Shown: one piece after another, positions 24,981 to 37,200 of the stretch
Position numbering within the stretch: the first letter of the stretch is position 1
How the letters are laid out: each line of letters starts with the position of its first letter
Source: Streptomyces sp. R44
GTDB lineage: Bacteria; Actinomycetota; Actinomycetes; Streptomycetales; Streptomycetaceae
Assembly: GCF_041053105.1 (NCBI RefSeq)
Contig: NZ_CP163444.1
Coordinates: 1,550,001 to 1,614,000, forward strand
Length of the DNA: 64,000 nucleotides
Reading direction: 5' to 3'
The notes under the pieces: model-generated
Database searches by the model: none
The model's input: the letters and a program-made list of their open reading frames with translations, nothing else
Told to the model about the DNA's origin: nothing
Position numbers and translations under genes: made by a program

Positions 24981-25741
24981 CCTGGGTCCCGATCGATCTC
25001 AACGCCGACCTCGGCGAGGGCTTCGGCCGCTGGACGCTGACCGACGACGAACAGCTCCTGTCCGTCGTCACCAGCGCCAACGTGGCCTGCGGCTTCCATG
25101 CCGGGGACGCGGCCACCATGCGGCGGGTCTGCGAGCTCGCGGCGGTGCGCGGGGTACGGATCGGGGCCCAGGTGTCCTACCGCGACCTGGCCGGCTTCGG
25201 ACGGCGCGCGATGGACGTCCCGGCGGCCGAGCTGGCCGCCGAGGTGGCGTACCAGATCGGCGCCCTGGAGGTCTTCGCCCGGGCCGCGGGCTCCCGGGTC
25301 TCGTACGTGAAGCCGCACGGGGCGCTCTACAACCGGGTGGTCCGGGACGCGGAGCAGGCGGCGGCGGTCGTCGACGGCGTGCTGCTCGCGGACCGCACCC
25401 TGCCGGTCCTCGGGCTGCCCGGGTCCCGGCTGCACGAGGCCGCCGCGGCGGCCGGACTCCCGGTCGTCGCCGAGGCCTTCGGCGACCGGGCCTACCGGGC
25501 GGACGGCTCCCTGCTGCCACGGGGGCAGGAGGGGGCCGTCGTCACGGACCCGGACGAGGTCGTCGAACGGTCCGTTTCCATGGCCCGCTTCGGGGTCGTC
25601 ACGGCGCACTGCGGGAGCTCCGTCGCCGTCCGGGCCCGGTCCCTCTGCCTGCACGGGGACACCCCGGGCGCGGTGGGCCTCGCGCGGAAGGTGCGGGAGC
25701 AGCTGGAGGCCTCGGGCGTGCGCGTGGAGGCCTTCGCGTGA
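24977..25741 (+). CDS. pxpA: 5-oxoprolinase subunit PxpA (LamB/YcsF family)
   Basis: 254 aa. The family signature DLNADLGEGFGRW opens the protein, followed by VTSANVACGFHAGD and YVKPHGALYN. PxpA with PxpB and PxpC forms the prokaryotic ATP-dependent 5-oxoprolinase that opens 5-oxoproline to L-glutamate, clearing a damage product of glutamine and glutamate. GAGAGAGGAAG lies before the ATG. The stop overlaps pxpB (GTGA). Confidence 0.93.
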   Translation: MTWVPIDLNADLGEGFGRWTLTDDEQLLSVVTSANVACGFHAGDAATMRRVCELAAVRGVRIGAQVSYRDLAGFGRRAMDVPAAELAAEVAYQIGALEVFARAAGSRVSYVKPHGALYNRVVRDAEQAAAVVDGVLLADRTLPVLGLPGSRLHEAAAAAGLPVVAEAFGDRAYRADGSLLPRGQEGAVVTDPDEVVERSVSMARFGVVTAHCGSSVAVRARSLCLHGDTPGAVGLARKVREQLEASGVRVEAFA

Positions 25742-26358
25742 GGGTGCTGAGGGTGGGCGACCGGGCCCTCCTGGTGGAACTGGACGACGGCGGGGCGACC
25801 GAGGCCCTCCACGCCGAGCTGCTGCGGCGGCGGGCGGCCGGTGCGCTGCCCGCCGTACGGGAGATCGTGCCGGCGGCGCGGACCGTGCTCCTCGACGGGG
25901 TGGCCGACCCGGAGCGCCTCGCGGCCGAGCTGGCCGGCTGGGAGCCGGCGCCGCTCCACGCGCGCGTGGGCGAGGCCGTCGAGGTGCCGGTCCGCTACGA
26001 CGGACCCGACCTGGCGGAGGTCGCCGCCCTCTGGGGGGTGTCCGTGGAGGCGGCCGTACGGATCCACACGGCGGCCGAGTTCCGGGTGGCGTTCTGCGGG
26101 TTCGCGCCCGGCTTCGGCTATCTGACGGGCCTCGGCGAGCGGTACGAGGTGCCGCGCCGGGCCACGCCGCGCACCGCCGTCCCGGCCGGCTCGGTCGCCC
26201 TGGCGGGGCCGTACACGGGCGTCTACCCGCGCTCCTCGCCCGGCGGCTGGCAGCTGATCGGCACCACGGACGCGGTGCTGTGGGACGCCGAGCGGGAACC
26301 GGCCGCGCTGCTCACGCCCGGCACCCGGGTCCGGTTCACGGCGGGGGGCGGGCGATGA
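25738..26358 (+). CDS. pxpB: 5-oxoprolinase subunit PxpB (KipI family)
   Basis: 206 aa, allophanate hydrolase subunit 1 fold. Conserved marks are FCGFAPGFGYLTGL, VPRRATPRTAVPAGSVALAG and YPRSSPGGWQLIG. It works as a complex with PxpC and PxpA. The GTG at 25738 overlaps the pxpA stop and its own stop overlaps pxpC (ATGA), giving strict coupling of all three subunits. Confidence 0.93.
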   Translation: MRVLRVGDRALLVELDDGGATEALHAELLRRRAAGALPAVREIVPAARTVLLDGVADPERLAAELAGWEPAPLHARVGEAVEVPVRYDGPDLAEVAALWGVSVEAAVRIHTAAEFRVAFCGFAPGFGYLTGLGERYEVPRRATPRTAVPAGSVALAGPYTGVYPRSSPGGWQLIGTTDAVLWDAEREPAALLTPGTRVRFTAGGGR

Positions 26359-27218
26359 GCGACCGGGCCTTCGCCGTCGTCCGGGCCGGGGCGCTGACCA
26401 CCGTGCAGGACCTGGGGCGCACGGGGTACGCGCACCTCGGCGTGCCCCGCTCGGGCGCCCTCGACCCGGCCGCCGGGCGTCTCGTCAACCGGCTCGTCGG
26501 CAACGCGGAGGGCGCGGCGGTCCTGGAGACCACCGTCGACGGGTGCGCCCTGCGGCCCCGGTGCGCGGTGACCGTGGCGGTGGGCGGCGCGCCGTGCCCG
26601 GTCCGGGTGGACGGCCGCCCGGCCGCCTGGGGGACGGCGCTCCGGGTCGGGGCCGGATCCGTCCTGGAGGTCGGCGCGGCCGTGCGCGGGCTGCGTTCGT
26701 ACGTGGCGTTCGGCGGCGGTGTCGCCGTCCCGCCGGTGCTCGGCAGCCGCTCCACCGACCTGCTGTCGGGCCTCGGCCCGGCGCCGCTGACGGAGGGGGC
26801 GGTGCTGCCGCTGGGAGCGGCCACGGCCGTACGGGGGTCGGTCGACGCTCCCCCCTGGCCGGGCCCGCCGGACGAACTCGTCCTGCGGGTCCGGCCGGGG
26901 CCCCGGGACGACTGGTTCACCGCCGAGGCCCTGCGCGCCTTCACCACGCGGGCGTACCGGGTGTCGCCGGCGAGCAACCGGATCGGGCTGCGCCTGGACG
27001 GCCCGGCTCTGGAGCGGGCCGTGCCGGGCGAGCTGGCGAGCGAGGGCATGGTCCTGGGCGCGGTGCAGGTGCCGCCTGACGGGCGCCCGGTGGTGTTCCT
27101 GGCGGACCATCCGACGACCGGGGGCTACCCGGTGGTCGCGGTGGTGCGGGAGGTCGACCTGGGGGCGGCGGCGCAGGCGGTCCCGGGGACGCCGGTGCGG
27201 TTCGTGCCGGTGCGCTGA
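26355..27218 (+). CDS. pxpC: 5-oxoprolinase subunit PxpC (KipA / biotin-dependent carboxyltransferase family)
   Basis: 287 aa, allophanate hydrolase subunit 2 fold. Marks are TTVQDLGRTGYAHLGVPRSGALD near the N terminus (read here as two adjoining motifs), YVAFGGGVAVPPVLGSRSTD and PASNRIGLRLDG. It completes the PxpABC 5-oxoprolinase. The gene ends 28 bp from the convergent, unrelated 5-oxoprolinase gene; no clear terminator separates them. Confidence 0.92.
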   Translation: MSDRAFAVVRAGALTTVQDLGRTGYAHLGVPRSGALDPAAGRLVNRLVGNAEGAAVLETTVDGCALRPRCAVTVAVGGAPCPVRVDGRPAAWGTALRVGAGSVLEVGAAVRGLRSYVAFGGGVAVPPVLGSRSTDLLSGLGPAPLTEGAVLPLGAATAVRGSVDAPPWPGPPDELVLRVRPGPRDDWFTAEALRAFTTRAYRVSPASNRIGLRLDGPALERAVPGELASEGMVLGAVQVPPDGRPVVFLADHPTTGGYPVVAVVREVDLGAAAQAVPGTPVRFVPVR

Positions 27219-27246
27219 CGGCTCGGAGGGGCGGCGGGCGGACGGC

Positions 27247-30836
<3,590 letters not shown>

Positions 30837-30840
<4 letters not shown>

Positions 30841-32003
30841 CTCCCCATTGTGGCCGCGAGCGCCGCCGCGAGGGCGTCGTCCGCGCGCGCGTCGAGCGGC
30901 GCCGTGCCGGTGCCGTCGGCCCAGTGGCGCAGTTCGGCGCCGGCGAGCAGGAGGAGCTGCGGGAGCAGGTCGCGGCTGCGGCGCAGCACCCAGCCGGTGC
31001 CGGCGGTGGCGAGCCAGAGGAGGGCCTCGGTACGGCTCGGCGGCGGCTGGGCGGGCTCCGTCGAGGGCGGTGCGCCGTGGACGAGTCCCCGGGCGGCGAG
31101 GAGCCCGTGGAAGCCGGCGGCGACGGCCCGGTGGCCGCGCTCGCCGGGGTGCAGCCGGTCGGCGCTCCACAGAGTGCGGTCCTCGGTCCAGGCGGGGTCG
31201 GCCAGGTGCAGATGGACGGCCCCGTACCGGGCGGAGAGCGCGTGCACGACCGCGTTGACGGAGCGCTGGCGGCGGGCGAGCGGGCGTGCCAGGGGCGGCG
31301 GCAGGCCGAGCATCCGGCCCGGATCGGGAAGACAGGCCGTCAGGAGTACGGCTCCGAGGGCGTCGAGGTCGGCGCAGACCCGGTCCAGGCGGCGGGCGAG
31401 GAGTGCGATGTCGAAGGTCCGGCGGAGGGTGTCGTTCACGCCGACGACGACGGAGGCGAGGTGGGGGCGGAACGCGAGGGCGCGGGGAGCCTGTTGTTCG
31501 GCGACGTCCGCGCTGAGCGCCCCGCTGACGGCGAGGTTGAGCAAGGCGGTCCCCCGCGGCGGCGTCCCCGGCCTGTCCGACCTCGGCGGCTCCGACCTCG
31601 GCGGCTCAGTCACGCGCTTCTGGGCCCCGTGCTCTGCGGCCCCTCGCTCCCCGGCCCCGAGCCCTTCGGTCACGAGCCCTTCGGTCACGAGCCCCCCGGC
31701 CGCGAGGCCCTCCGCGAGCAGCGCCGCCCATCCGCGCCAGGCCCCGCCGACCCGGTCCCCGACGCCCTCGCTGAACGAGTCCCCGAGGACGGCGAACCGC
31801 AGGGGCCCGGTGCCGGCGGCCCCCGCGGGGTCGCCGAGGCGGGCGGCCGGGAGCCCCGGCACGGCGCCCGAGGCCCCGGGCCCGGCGAGCGCCGCCTCGG
31901 GCGGGGCGGGCAGCCTGACCCCCGGGACGGGAGCCGGTGCCGCCGGCGCGGCGGACGAGGCTCCCGGCGCTGCCGTACCCACCCCCGCCGCCTCCCGTCT
32001 CAT
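30837..32003 (-). CDS. SGNH/GDSL-type hydrolase with repeat-rich insertion
   Basis: 388 aa. The catalytic blocks of SGNH esterases are visible: block [15 protein letters not shown] (Ser), the GALSADV region (Gly), block [13 protein letters not shown] (Asn) and block [13 protein letters not shown] (Asp, His). A ~60-residue insertion after block I is encoded partly by 15-bp tandem duplications (31658-31687 giving TEGLV repeats; 31576-31605 giving SEPPR repeats). A ~45-residue Ala/Pro leader precedes the domain. No secretion signal is evident. It overlaps both neighbours by ATGA and may deacylate a glycolipid made by the upstream glycosyltransferases. Confidence 0.82.
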
Positions 32004-33229
32004 CGGCGGGCCTCCTCGGGGACGCGCGGCCGGGGCGACGGGAGGGCGTCGTGGGCCTGGAGGAAGGCGGTGACGGCACGGTCCCAGGTGAAGACCTCCG
32101 CACGCGCGCGTGCGGCCCGGCGACGGGCGCTCTCCGGGGCCGCGAGGAGACCCCGTACCCCGTCGGCGAAGGCGCCGGGTGTGTCGGCGGCGGACGCCCC
32201 CGCCGTGCCCACGACCTCCGGCAGGGCCGAGGAGGCGCTGACCACGACGGGGGTCCCGCAGGCGAGGGCCTCCAGGGCGGAGAGGCCGAAGGTCTCCGCG
32301 GGCCCCGGGGCCAGGCACACGTCGGCCGCCGCCTGGAGGTCCGCCAGGGTCTCCCGGTCGGCCACGTGGCCGAGGAACCGCACCGGGAGGCGCCGCTCGC
32401 GCGCCCGCCGCTCCAGGGAGCCCCTCAGCGGCCCGTCCCCCGCGACGACGAGCGCCGCCGCGATCCCCAGGCCCCGCAGCTCCTCCAGGGCGTCCAGGGC
32501 CGTGCCGGGCCGCTTCTCGACCGAGAGCCGGGAGCACAGCAGGAGCAGCACCCGCTCCCCGCCCGCGTGGCGAGCCCGCAGCGCGGTGCTGCGGCGGCCG
32601 GGCCGGCAGCGCTCCAGGTCCACGCCGAGCGGGGCCCGTACGACGTTGCGCGCCCCGATCCGTACGAACTCGCGCTCCGCCCACTCCGTCGTGCACACGA
32701 TCCTTGCGAAGGCCCACGCCGTGCGCCGGTTGAGCCGGTCCGCCGCGCGTGCGGCGAGCGCGGCAGGCACGCCCCAGGTGCGCAGCACGCCGTCGGCGGT
32801 CTCGTGGGAGACCATGACCGACGGTACGCGGGCGCGTCGCGACCATTCCCCCGTCCACCGCAGGGTGGTGCGGTCGGAGACCTCGATCCGGTCGGGGGCG
32901 AGTTCGTCGAGGAGGCGGCGGACCCGGCCCTTGTCGGCCAGGACCCGGTAGCCGCCGGTGCCGGGCAGGACGGGGCCGGGGAGGGTGACGACCCGGCCCT
33001 GCGCGGTGTGGTGGTCGCTCGCGACGTCGCCGGGGACGATGAGGACGGGTTCGTGTCCGGCGGCCAGGTAGCCGCGGCCGAGCTGGTCGAGGGCGGTGCG
33101 GAGGCCGCCCGAGGTGGGGGTCACGAAGTTCGCGAGCCGCACGATCCGGAGCCCGGATCCGCTCCCCGTGCGGGCCTCGGTACGGATCTCGCCCGTGCCG
33201 GATCCGCTCCCCGTTCTGGCGCCGCTCAT
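32000..33229 (-). CDS. Glycosyltransferase, GT4-like
   Basis: 409 aa with two Rossmann halves of the GT-B fold. The N-terminal half has LANFVTPTSGGLRTALDQLG; the C-terminal half has LCSRLSVEKRPG and the donor-binding motif PGPAETFGLSALEALACGTP (Glu-x7-Glu). The first ~25 residues contain GSGSG/RTEAR duplicates. It follows another GT4 gene with an ATGA overlap, so both probably add successive sugars, likely mannose, to a phosphatidylinositol-type or similar acceptor (inference). Confidence 0.85.
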   Translation of the reverse strand: MSGARTGSGSGTGEIRTEARTGSGSGLRIVRLANFVTPTSGGLRTALDQLGRGYLAAGHEPVLIVPGDVASDHHTAQGRVVTLPGPVLPGTGGYRVLADKGRVRRLLDELAPDRIEVSDRTTLRWTGEWSRRARVPSVMVSHETADGVLRTWGVPAALAARAADRLNRRTAWAFARIVCTTEWAEREFVRIGARNVVRAPLGVDLERCRPGRRSTALRARHAGGERVLLLLCSRLSVEKRPGTALDALEELRGLGIAAALVVAGDGPLRGSLERRARERRLPVRFLGHVADRETLADLQAAADVCLAPGPAETFGLSALEALACGTPVVVSASSALPEVVGTAGASAADTPGAFADGVRGLLAAPESARRRAARARAEVFTWDRAVTAFLQAHDALPSPRPRVPEEARR

Positions 33230-34347
33230 GCCGCCACCGCCGTCCGCTCGCGCAGCACCTCCAGGTAGTGGCCGATCAGCTCGTCGCCGAGCGCCTCCCA
33301 GGTGCGCCCCTCGACGGCGGCGCGCCCGGCCAGGCCGTACTCGGCGCGCGTCCCGGGCGCGGCGGCGAGCGCGGCGACGGCCTCGCGCAGCGCGTCCGCG
33401 TCCCCCGGGGGTACGAGGAGCCCGGTGCGGCCGTGGTCGACGAGGTCGAGGGGTCCGCCGGCGGCCGGGGCGACGACCGGGACCCCGCTCGCCATGGCCT
33501 CCTGGACGGTCTGGCAGAAGGTCTCGTACGGGCCGGTGTGGGCGAAGACGTCGAGCGAGGCGAAGATCCGGGCGAGGTCGGCGCCGGTGCGGCGGCCCAG
33601 GAACCGGGCGTCCGGCAGGGCGGCCCGGAGGGCGGGCCCGCTCGGCCCGTCCCCGACGATCACGACCCGGACGCCGGGGAGCGCACAGACCTCGGTGAGC
33701 AGGTCCACCCGCTTCTCGGGGGCGAGCCGGCCCACGTAGCCGACGAGGAGCTCCCCGTCGGGGGCGAGCTCCCGGCGCAGGGCGGTGTCGCGCAGTTCGG
33801 GGCGGAAGCGGGCGGTGTCGACGCCGCGCCCCCAGAGCCGGATGCGGCCGATGCCGTGGGCCTCCAGGTCGCGGGCGGCGGCGGAGGACGGGGCGAGGGT
33901 GCGGTCGGCGGCGCCGTGCACGGCGCGGAGGCGGCGCCAGGCGGCGCCCTCGCCGGTCCCGACGTACGTGCGCGCGTAGCCGGCGAGGTCGGTCTGGTAG
34001 ACGGCGACGGCGGGTATCCCGAGCCGGGCGGCGACGGTCATGCCGCGGACGCCGAGGACGAACGGTCCGGCGAGGTGGACGAGGTCGGCGTGGTGGGCGG
34101 CGATGGCGGCGGCGACCCGACGGCTGGGCAGGGCGACCCGTACCTGCGGATAGCCGGGCAGGGGGAGGGAGGGCACCCGGACGACGGCGCAGGGGGCGTC
34201 GGCGTCCGCGGCCGGGTCGGCGACGGCGGGGGCGATGACGAGCGGGGTGTGGCCCCGCCGGACGAGGTGGCGCGCGGTCTGCAGGGCGCAGTGCGCCACA
34301 CCGTTGACGTCGGGAGGGAAGGATTCGGTGACGATGACGACACGCAT
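33226..34347 (-). CDS. Glycosyltransferase GT4, alpha-mannosyltransferase-like
   Basis: 373 aa GT-B enzyme. The N terminus RVVIVTESFPPDVNGVAHC is typical of GDP-mannose-dependent MgtA/PimB-like enzymes; the C-terminal part has YVGRLAPEKRVD and the Glu-x7-Glu donor site in PYETFCQTVQEAMASGVP. It is the first gene of a four-gene overlapping operon (two glycosyltransferases, SGNH hydrolase, 5-oxoprolinase). The ATG at 34347 was chosen over an in-frame codon 35 residues upstream because family members begin here. Confidence 0.86.
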   Translation of the reverse strand: MRVVIVTESFPPDVNGVAHCALQTARHLVRRGHTPLVIAPAVADPAADADAPCAVVRVPSLPLPGYPQVRVALPSRRVAAAIAAHHADLVHLAGPFVLGVRGMTVAARLGIPAVAVYQTDLAGYARTYVGTGEGAAWRRLRAVHGAADRTLAPSSAAARDLEAHGIGRIRLWGRGVDTARFRPELRDTALRRELAPDGELLVGYVGRLAPEKRVDLLTEVCALPGVRVVIVGDGPSGPALRAALPDARFLGRRTGADLARIFASLDVFAHTGPYETFCQTVQEAMASGVPVVAPAAGGPLDLVDHGRTGLLVPPGDADALREAVAALAAAPGTRAEYGLAGRAAVEGRTWEALGDELIGHYLEVLRERTAVAA

Positions 34348-34530
34348 ACGGGTGTTGTCGTCGGGCCCGGCGTGTCCCTGCCAACGTGGATCTTGACGGG
34401 GAGGGAACGTCCCATGAGCGTTTCCCCCGGAGGGCCGGAGGCGCGAGAACACCTCGGCCCCCGGGGCGGGGCCACGGTCGGCGGGTGGTCCGCCGCAGGC
34501 CGCGCCGCCCCGGGGGCCGGGTGGCGGGTG

Positions 34531-34588
34531 GCTCGGGGCGGCAGGTCGGGCCGGGAGGGGGTGGTCGGACCTGTCGCTGCCCCGGAGC
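34531..34588. terminator. Imperfect hairpin after the HEAT-repeat gene
   Basis: Arms GCTCGGGGC (34531-34539) and GCCCCGGAGC (34579-34588) pair with one bulge, and AGGTC/GACCT pair inside. It follows the minus-strand HEAT gene stop and precedes the glycosyltransferase operon on the same strand. Confidence 0.35.
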
Positions 34589-34593
34589 CGGGG

Positions 34594-36009
34594 TCAGACC
34601 TGGAGGTCCGGCCCTATCCGGTTGCGTACCGCCGTCTGGACCTCGACCTCTTCGGCGGGATCCGCGGCGAGCCGGCGCAATCGTTCGGCGACGCGCACGT
34701 CACCGGTCTCGGCGTGCTGGGCCGCGACCTCGCGGGTGGTCTCCTCGCAGTCCCACAGGCATTCGACGGCGAAGCCGGTCGCGAAGGTGGTGTCGGTGGC
34801 GGCGAGGGCGCGGGCCACACGGCCGCGCAGCTGGGAGGAGGTCGTCTCGCGGTAGACGTGGCGCAGCACGGGCGCCGCGCAGGCGATGCCGAGGCGTCCT
34901 GCGCCGTCGACGAGGCAGCCGAGCTCGGGGGCGTCGGGGCCCGCGGAGCGCACGGTGCCGCGCAGGGCGCCGAGGACGAGGGGGGTGTCCTGGGCGATGC
35001 CGCGGCAGGCGAGGACCTCGGCGGCGGCGGTCCCGAGGGCGTCGGTGCGCCGGACCCACGCGCGGGCGCGGGCGACGGCGTCGTCGCCGCACATCCGCCG
35101 GTAGGCGGCGACGGCGGCGTCGGCGATCTCGCGGGAGTCGCCGTCGGCCGCGGCCTCGACGAGGTCGAGGACGGCGGGGTCCCGTGACTCGGCGAGGTGG
35201 TGGAGGGCGGCGCCGCGGGCTCCGGGCGCCCCGTGGCGGGCGGCGGCGAGCAGCTCGGGCCGGTCCTCGGGTCCGGCGACGGCGGTCAGGCAGCGGGCGG
35301 CGGGGCCGTGCAGCACGGCACCGCGCTCGTACCCCTCCTGCGCCCAGTCGAGGACGGCCTTGACGCTCCAGCCGGGGCGGGGCCCGGCGGGGCGCATCTG
35401 GCGCTGCCAGCGGTCGAAGGAGCCCTGGTCCCGGGCGGCCCTGATACGGGCGCCGACGGACTCGCGCGGGTCCTCGGCCCACAGCCGCCAGGGCCGGGGC
35501 TCGAAGGCGTCGCGGACGACGGCGGCCAGCTCGGCCTCGCCTTCCGCGTCGGCCGGGAAGCGGGCGAGGACGGGCAGGGCGAGCGCGCGGAGTCCGGCGT
35601 CGTCGTCGCGGAGCGCGAGCTCGTCGAGGGCCCAGGCCCAGTTGGCGCCGGTCGCCGCGTACCGCCGGAGCAGCAGCAGGGCGTCCTGGCGTCCGTAGGA
35701 CGCGAGGTGCCCGAGGACGGCGAGCGCGAGCCCGGTCCGGGACTCCTCGGTGTCGAGGTGGTCCTCGGCATCGAAGAGGTGCGCCTCGATCTCGTCCAGG
35801 CCTCCGTGGAGGTCCAGGTAGAGACGGGCGTAGTACAGGGAGCGGTTCTCGACCTGCCAGTCGTGGCGGGGGTCGTCGAGAACGCAGTGGTTGAGGGCCG
35901 CGAGGGCCTCGGCGCGTGGCGCGGCGAGCGCGTGCAGGGTGCCGTCGCCGCGGCCCCGCTGCAGCAGGCCGAGCAGGGTGCCGCTCGGCGCTATGACTGG
36001 ATCGAACAT
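34594..36009 (-). CDS. HEAT-repeat protein of unknown function
   Basis: 471 aa composed of alpha-helical HEAT-like repeats, recognisable as RxxAARHGAPGARGAALHHLAES, DGDSREIADAAVAAYRRM and RGRVARALAATDT units. It has no catalytic motif, signal peptide or membrane segment, so it is probably a cytoplasmic scaffold for protein contacts. The ATG at 36009 (MFDPVIAPSGT) has GAGG nine bases upstream; an in-frame GTG five codons earlier lacks a ribosome site. It stands alone on the minus strand. Confidence 0.75.
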   Translation of the reverse strand: MFDPVIAPSGTLLGLLQRGRGDGTLHALAAPRAEALAALNHCVLDDPRHDWQVENRSLYYARLYLDLHGGLDEIEAHLFDAEDHLDTEESRTGLALAVLGHLASYGRQDALLLLRRYAATGANWAWALDELALRDDDAGLRALALPVLARFPADAEGEAELAAVVRDAFEPRPWRLWAEDPRESVGARIRAARDQGSFDRWQRQMRPAGPRPGWSVKAVLDWAQEGYERGAVLHGPAARCLTAVAGPEDRPELLAAARHGAPGARGAALHHLAESRDPAVLDLVEAAADGDSREIADAAVAAYRRMCGDDAVARARAWVRRTDALGTAAAEVLACRGIAQDTPLVLGALRGTVRSAGPDAPELGCLVDGAGRLGIACAAPVLRHVYRETTSSQLRGRVARALAATDTTFATGFAVECLWDCEETTREVAAQHAETGDVRVAERLRRLAADPAEEVEVQTAVRNRIGPDLQV

Positions 36010-36268
36010 GGGAAGACGCCTCACATCAAGCTGTCGACACGACCGGGGGATACCGGGGGCAACCCGGTCGGGCGGTACATCGCCCGTACGCCTAGGCCGT
36101 GCGGCAACATTCGGGGCCGCCCGTCGTCGTCATTCGCCTGCCAGTGACCATCTTCCTCAGCCTCTCGTCGGTGGCCCGTTTTGCCGGGCCCGACGTCATG
36201 ATGACCCACCCATTTCGCCACCGCGACCACATTTACGACGCCGCTCCCACCTGGGGTTCAGCCGCCGT

Positions 36269-36661
36269 TCACCTGGCTCCGAAGAGCTCCAGGAGTTCGG
36301 TCTTGCCGAACATGCGGGCGGTGTCGAGCGCGGACGGAGTCCCGGCCTCCGGATCTGCGCCGCCGGCGAGGAGGGCGCGGACGACGGCGTCCTCGCCCTT
36401 GAAGACGGCGCCGGCGAGCGGGGTCTGGCCGCGGTCGTTGGCGCGGTCGGCCTCGGCGCCGCGCTCCAGGAGGGCGGTGACCGCGGCGGCGTGGCCGTGG
36501 TAGGCGGCGAGCATGACGAGGGTGTCGCCCCTGTCGTTGGTGAGGTTCGCGGGGACGCCCGCGTCGAGGTAGCCGGCGAGGGCGTCGGTGTCACCCGTGC
36601 GTGCGAGGTCGAAGACCTTGGACGCCAGCTCGATGACCTCGGGGTCCGGAGTCTCGCTCAT
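36269..36661 (-). CDS. Ankyrin-repeat protein
   Basis: 130 aa with three ankyrin repeats, e.g. NDRGDTLVMLAAYHGHAAAV and NDRGQTPLAGAVFKGEDAVV. Small ankyrin proteins of this kind bind other proteins; in streptomycetes they often lie near catalases, but none is here. The start is the ATG giving MSETPDPEVIELA. The ~260 bp between it and the HEAT gene holds nothing I can identify. Confidence 0.85.
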   Translation of the reverse strand: MSETPDPEVIELASKVFDLARTGDTDALAGYLDAGVPANLTNDRGDTLVMLAAYHGHAAAVTALLERGAEADRANDRGQTPLAGAVFKGEDAVVRALLAGGADPEAGTPSALDTARMFGKTELLELFGAR

Positions 36662-36968
36662 CGGGTGGACCGCCTCTCTCCTGCGTTGTTGGCCTGTGCA
36701 CGGCAAGCGCGGCCGTACGAGTGAATCGACAGGGTACTGCCCGTCCGGCGACATGACCGCGCCCGACCGAGGCAAAGATCACGTCATCCCGCCCCGGGAC
36801 CCGCCTCTAGCGCACGCCGGGCATTTCGCCACCCGGCGAGGCGTCCGGCGTCCGCCGGTCAAGTGAAATCGACGATTTTTCACCCTAATGCACCTTTAGT
36901 CACATAGATACTTGCTGTGAACCTGGAAGGACTCATGGTGACTGTCCCCTCAACCAGGAGAACAACCA
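36662..36968 (+). promoter_or_regulatory. AT-rich promoter region before the membrane peptide gene
   Basis: About 307 bp between divergent genes. The stretch 36863-36920 is markedly AT-rich for this genome and carries an inverted repeat GTGAAA-N9-TTTCAC (36863-36883) followed by a possible -10, TAGATA, near 36905. A matching -35 at normal spacing is not evident. An open frame starting at 36917 in another frame runs across the peptide gene and is not supported. Confidence 0.35.
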
Positions 36969-37163
36969 ATGATCCTGTCCATTTCAGGCGTGGTCCTGCT
37001 CGGCATCATCTGCTTCCTGTTCTTCAAGAAGGACGGGATGAAGGCCTCGCACGCCCTCGTCAGCTCGCTGTTCGGCTTCTACCTCGCGGGCACCGCCATC
37101 GCCCCGAGCATCACGGCGGGCGGCCAGAGCCTCGCCGGCCTCCTGGGCGGGATCAAGTTCTGA
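36969..37163 (+). CDS. Small membrane protein upstream of FtsK/TraB-like gene
   Basis: 64 aa. Helix one, LSISGVVLLGIICFLFF, is followed by KKDGMKASHALVSS and a second hydrophobic stretch (LFGFYLAGTAIAPS) ending in a Gly/Leu-rich tail. Short proteins like this precede tra/spd genes on actinomycete conjugative elements and also occur as chromosomal paralogues. AGGAG stands eight bases before the ATG. It lies 37 bp before the FtsK-like gene and is probably cotranscribed. Confidence 0.75.
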   Translation: MILSISGVVLLGIICFLFFKKDGMKASHALVSSLFGFYLAGTAIAPSITAGGQSLAGLLGGIKF

Positions 37164-37200
37164 CGCCCTCCAGTCCCTTCCAGCGATTCAGGAGTACTTA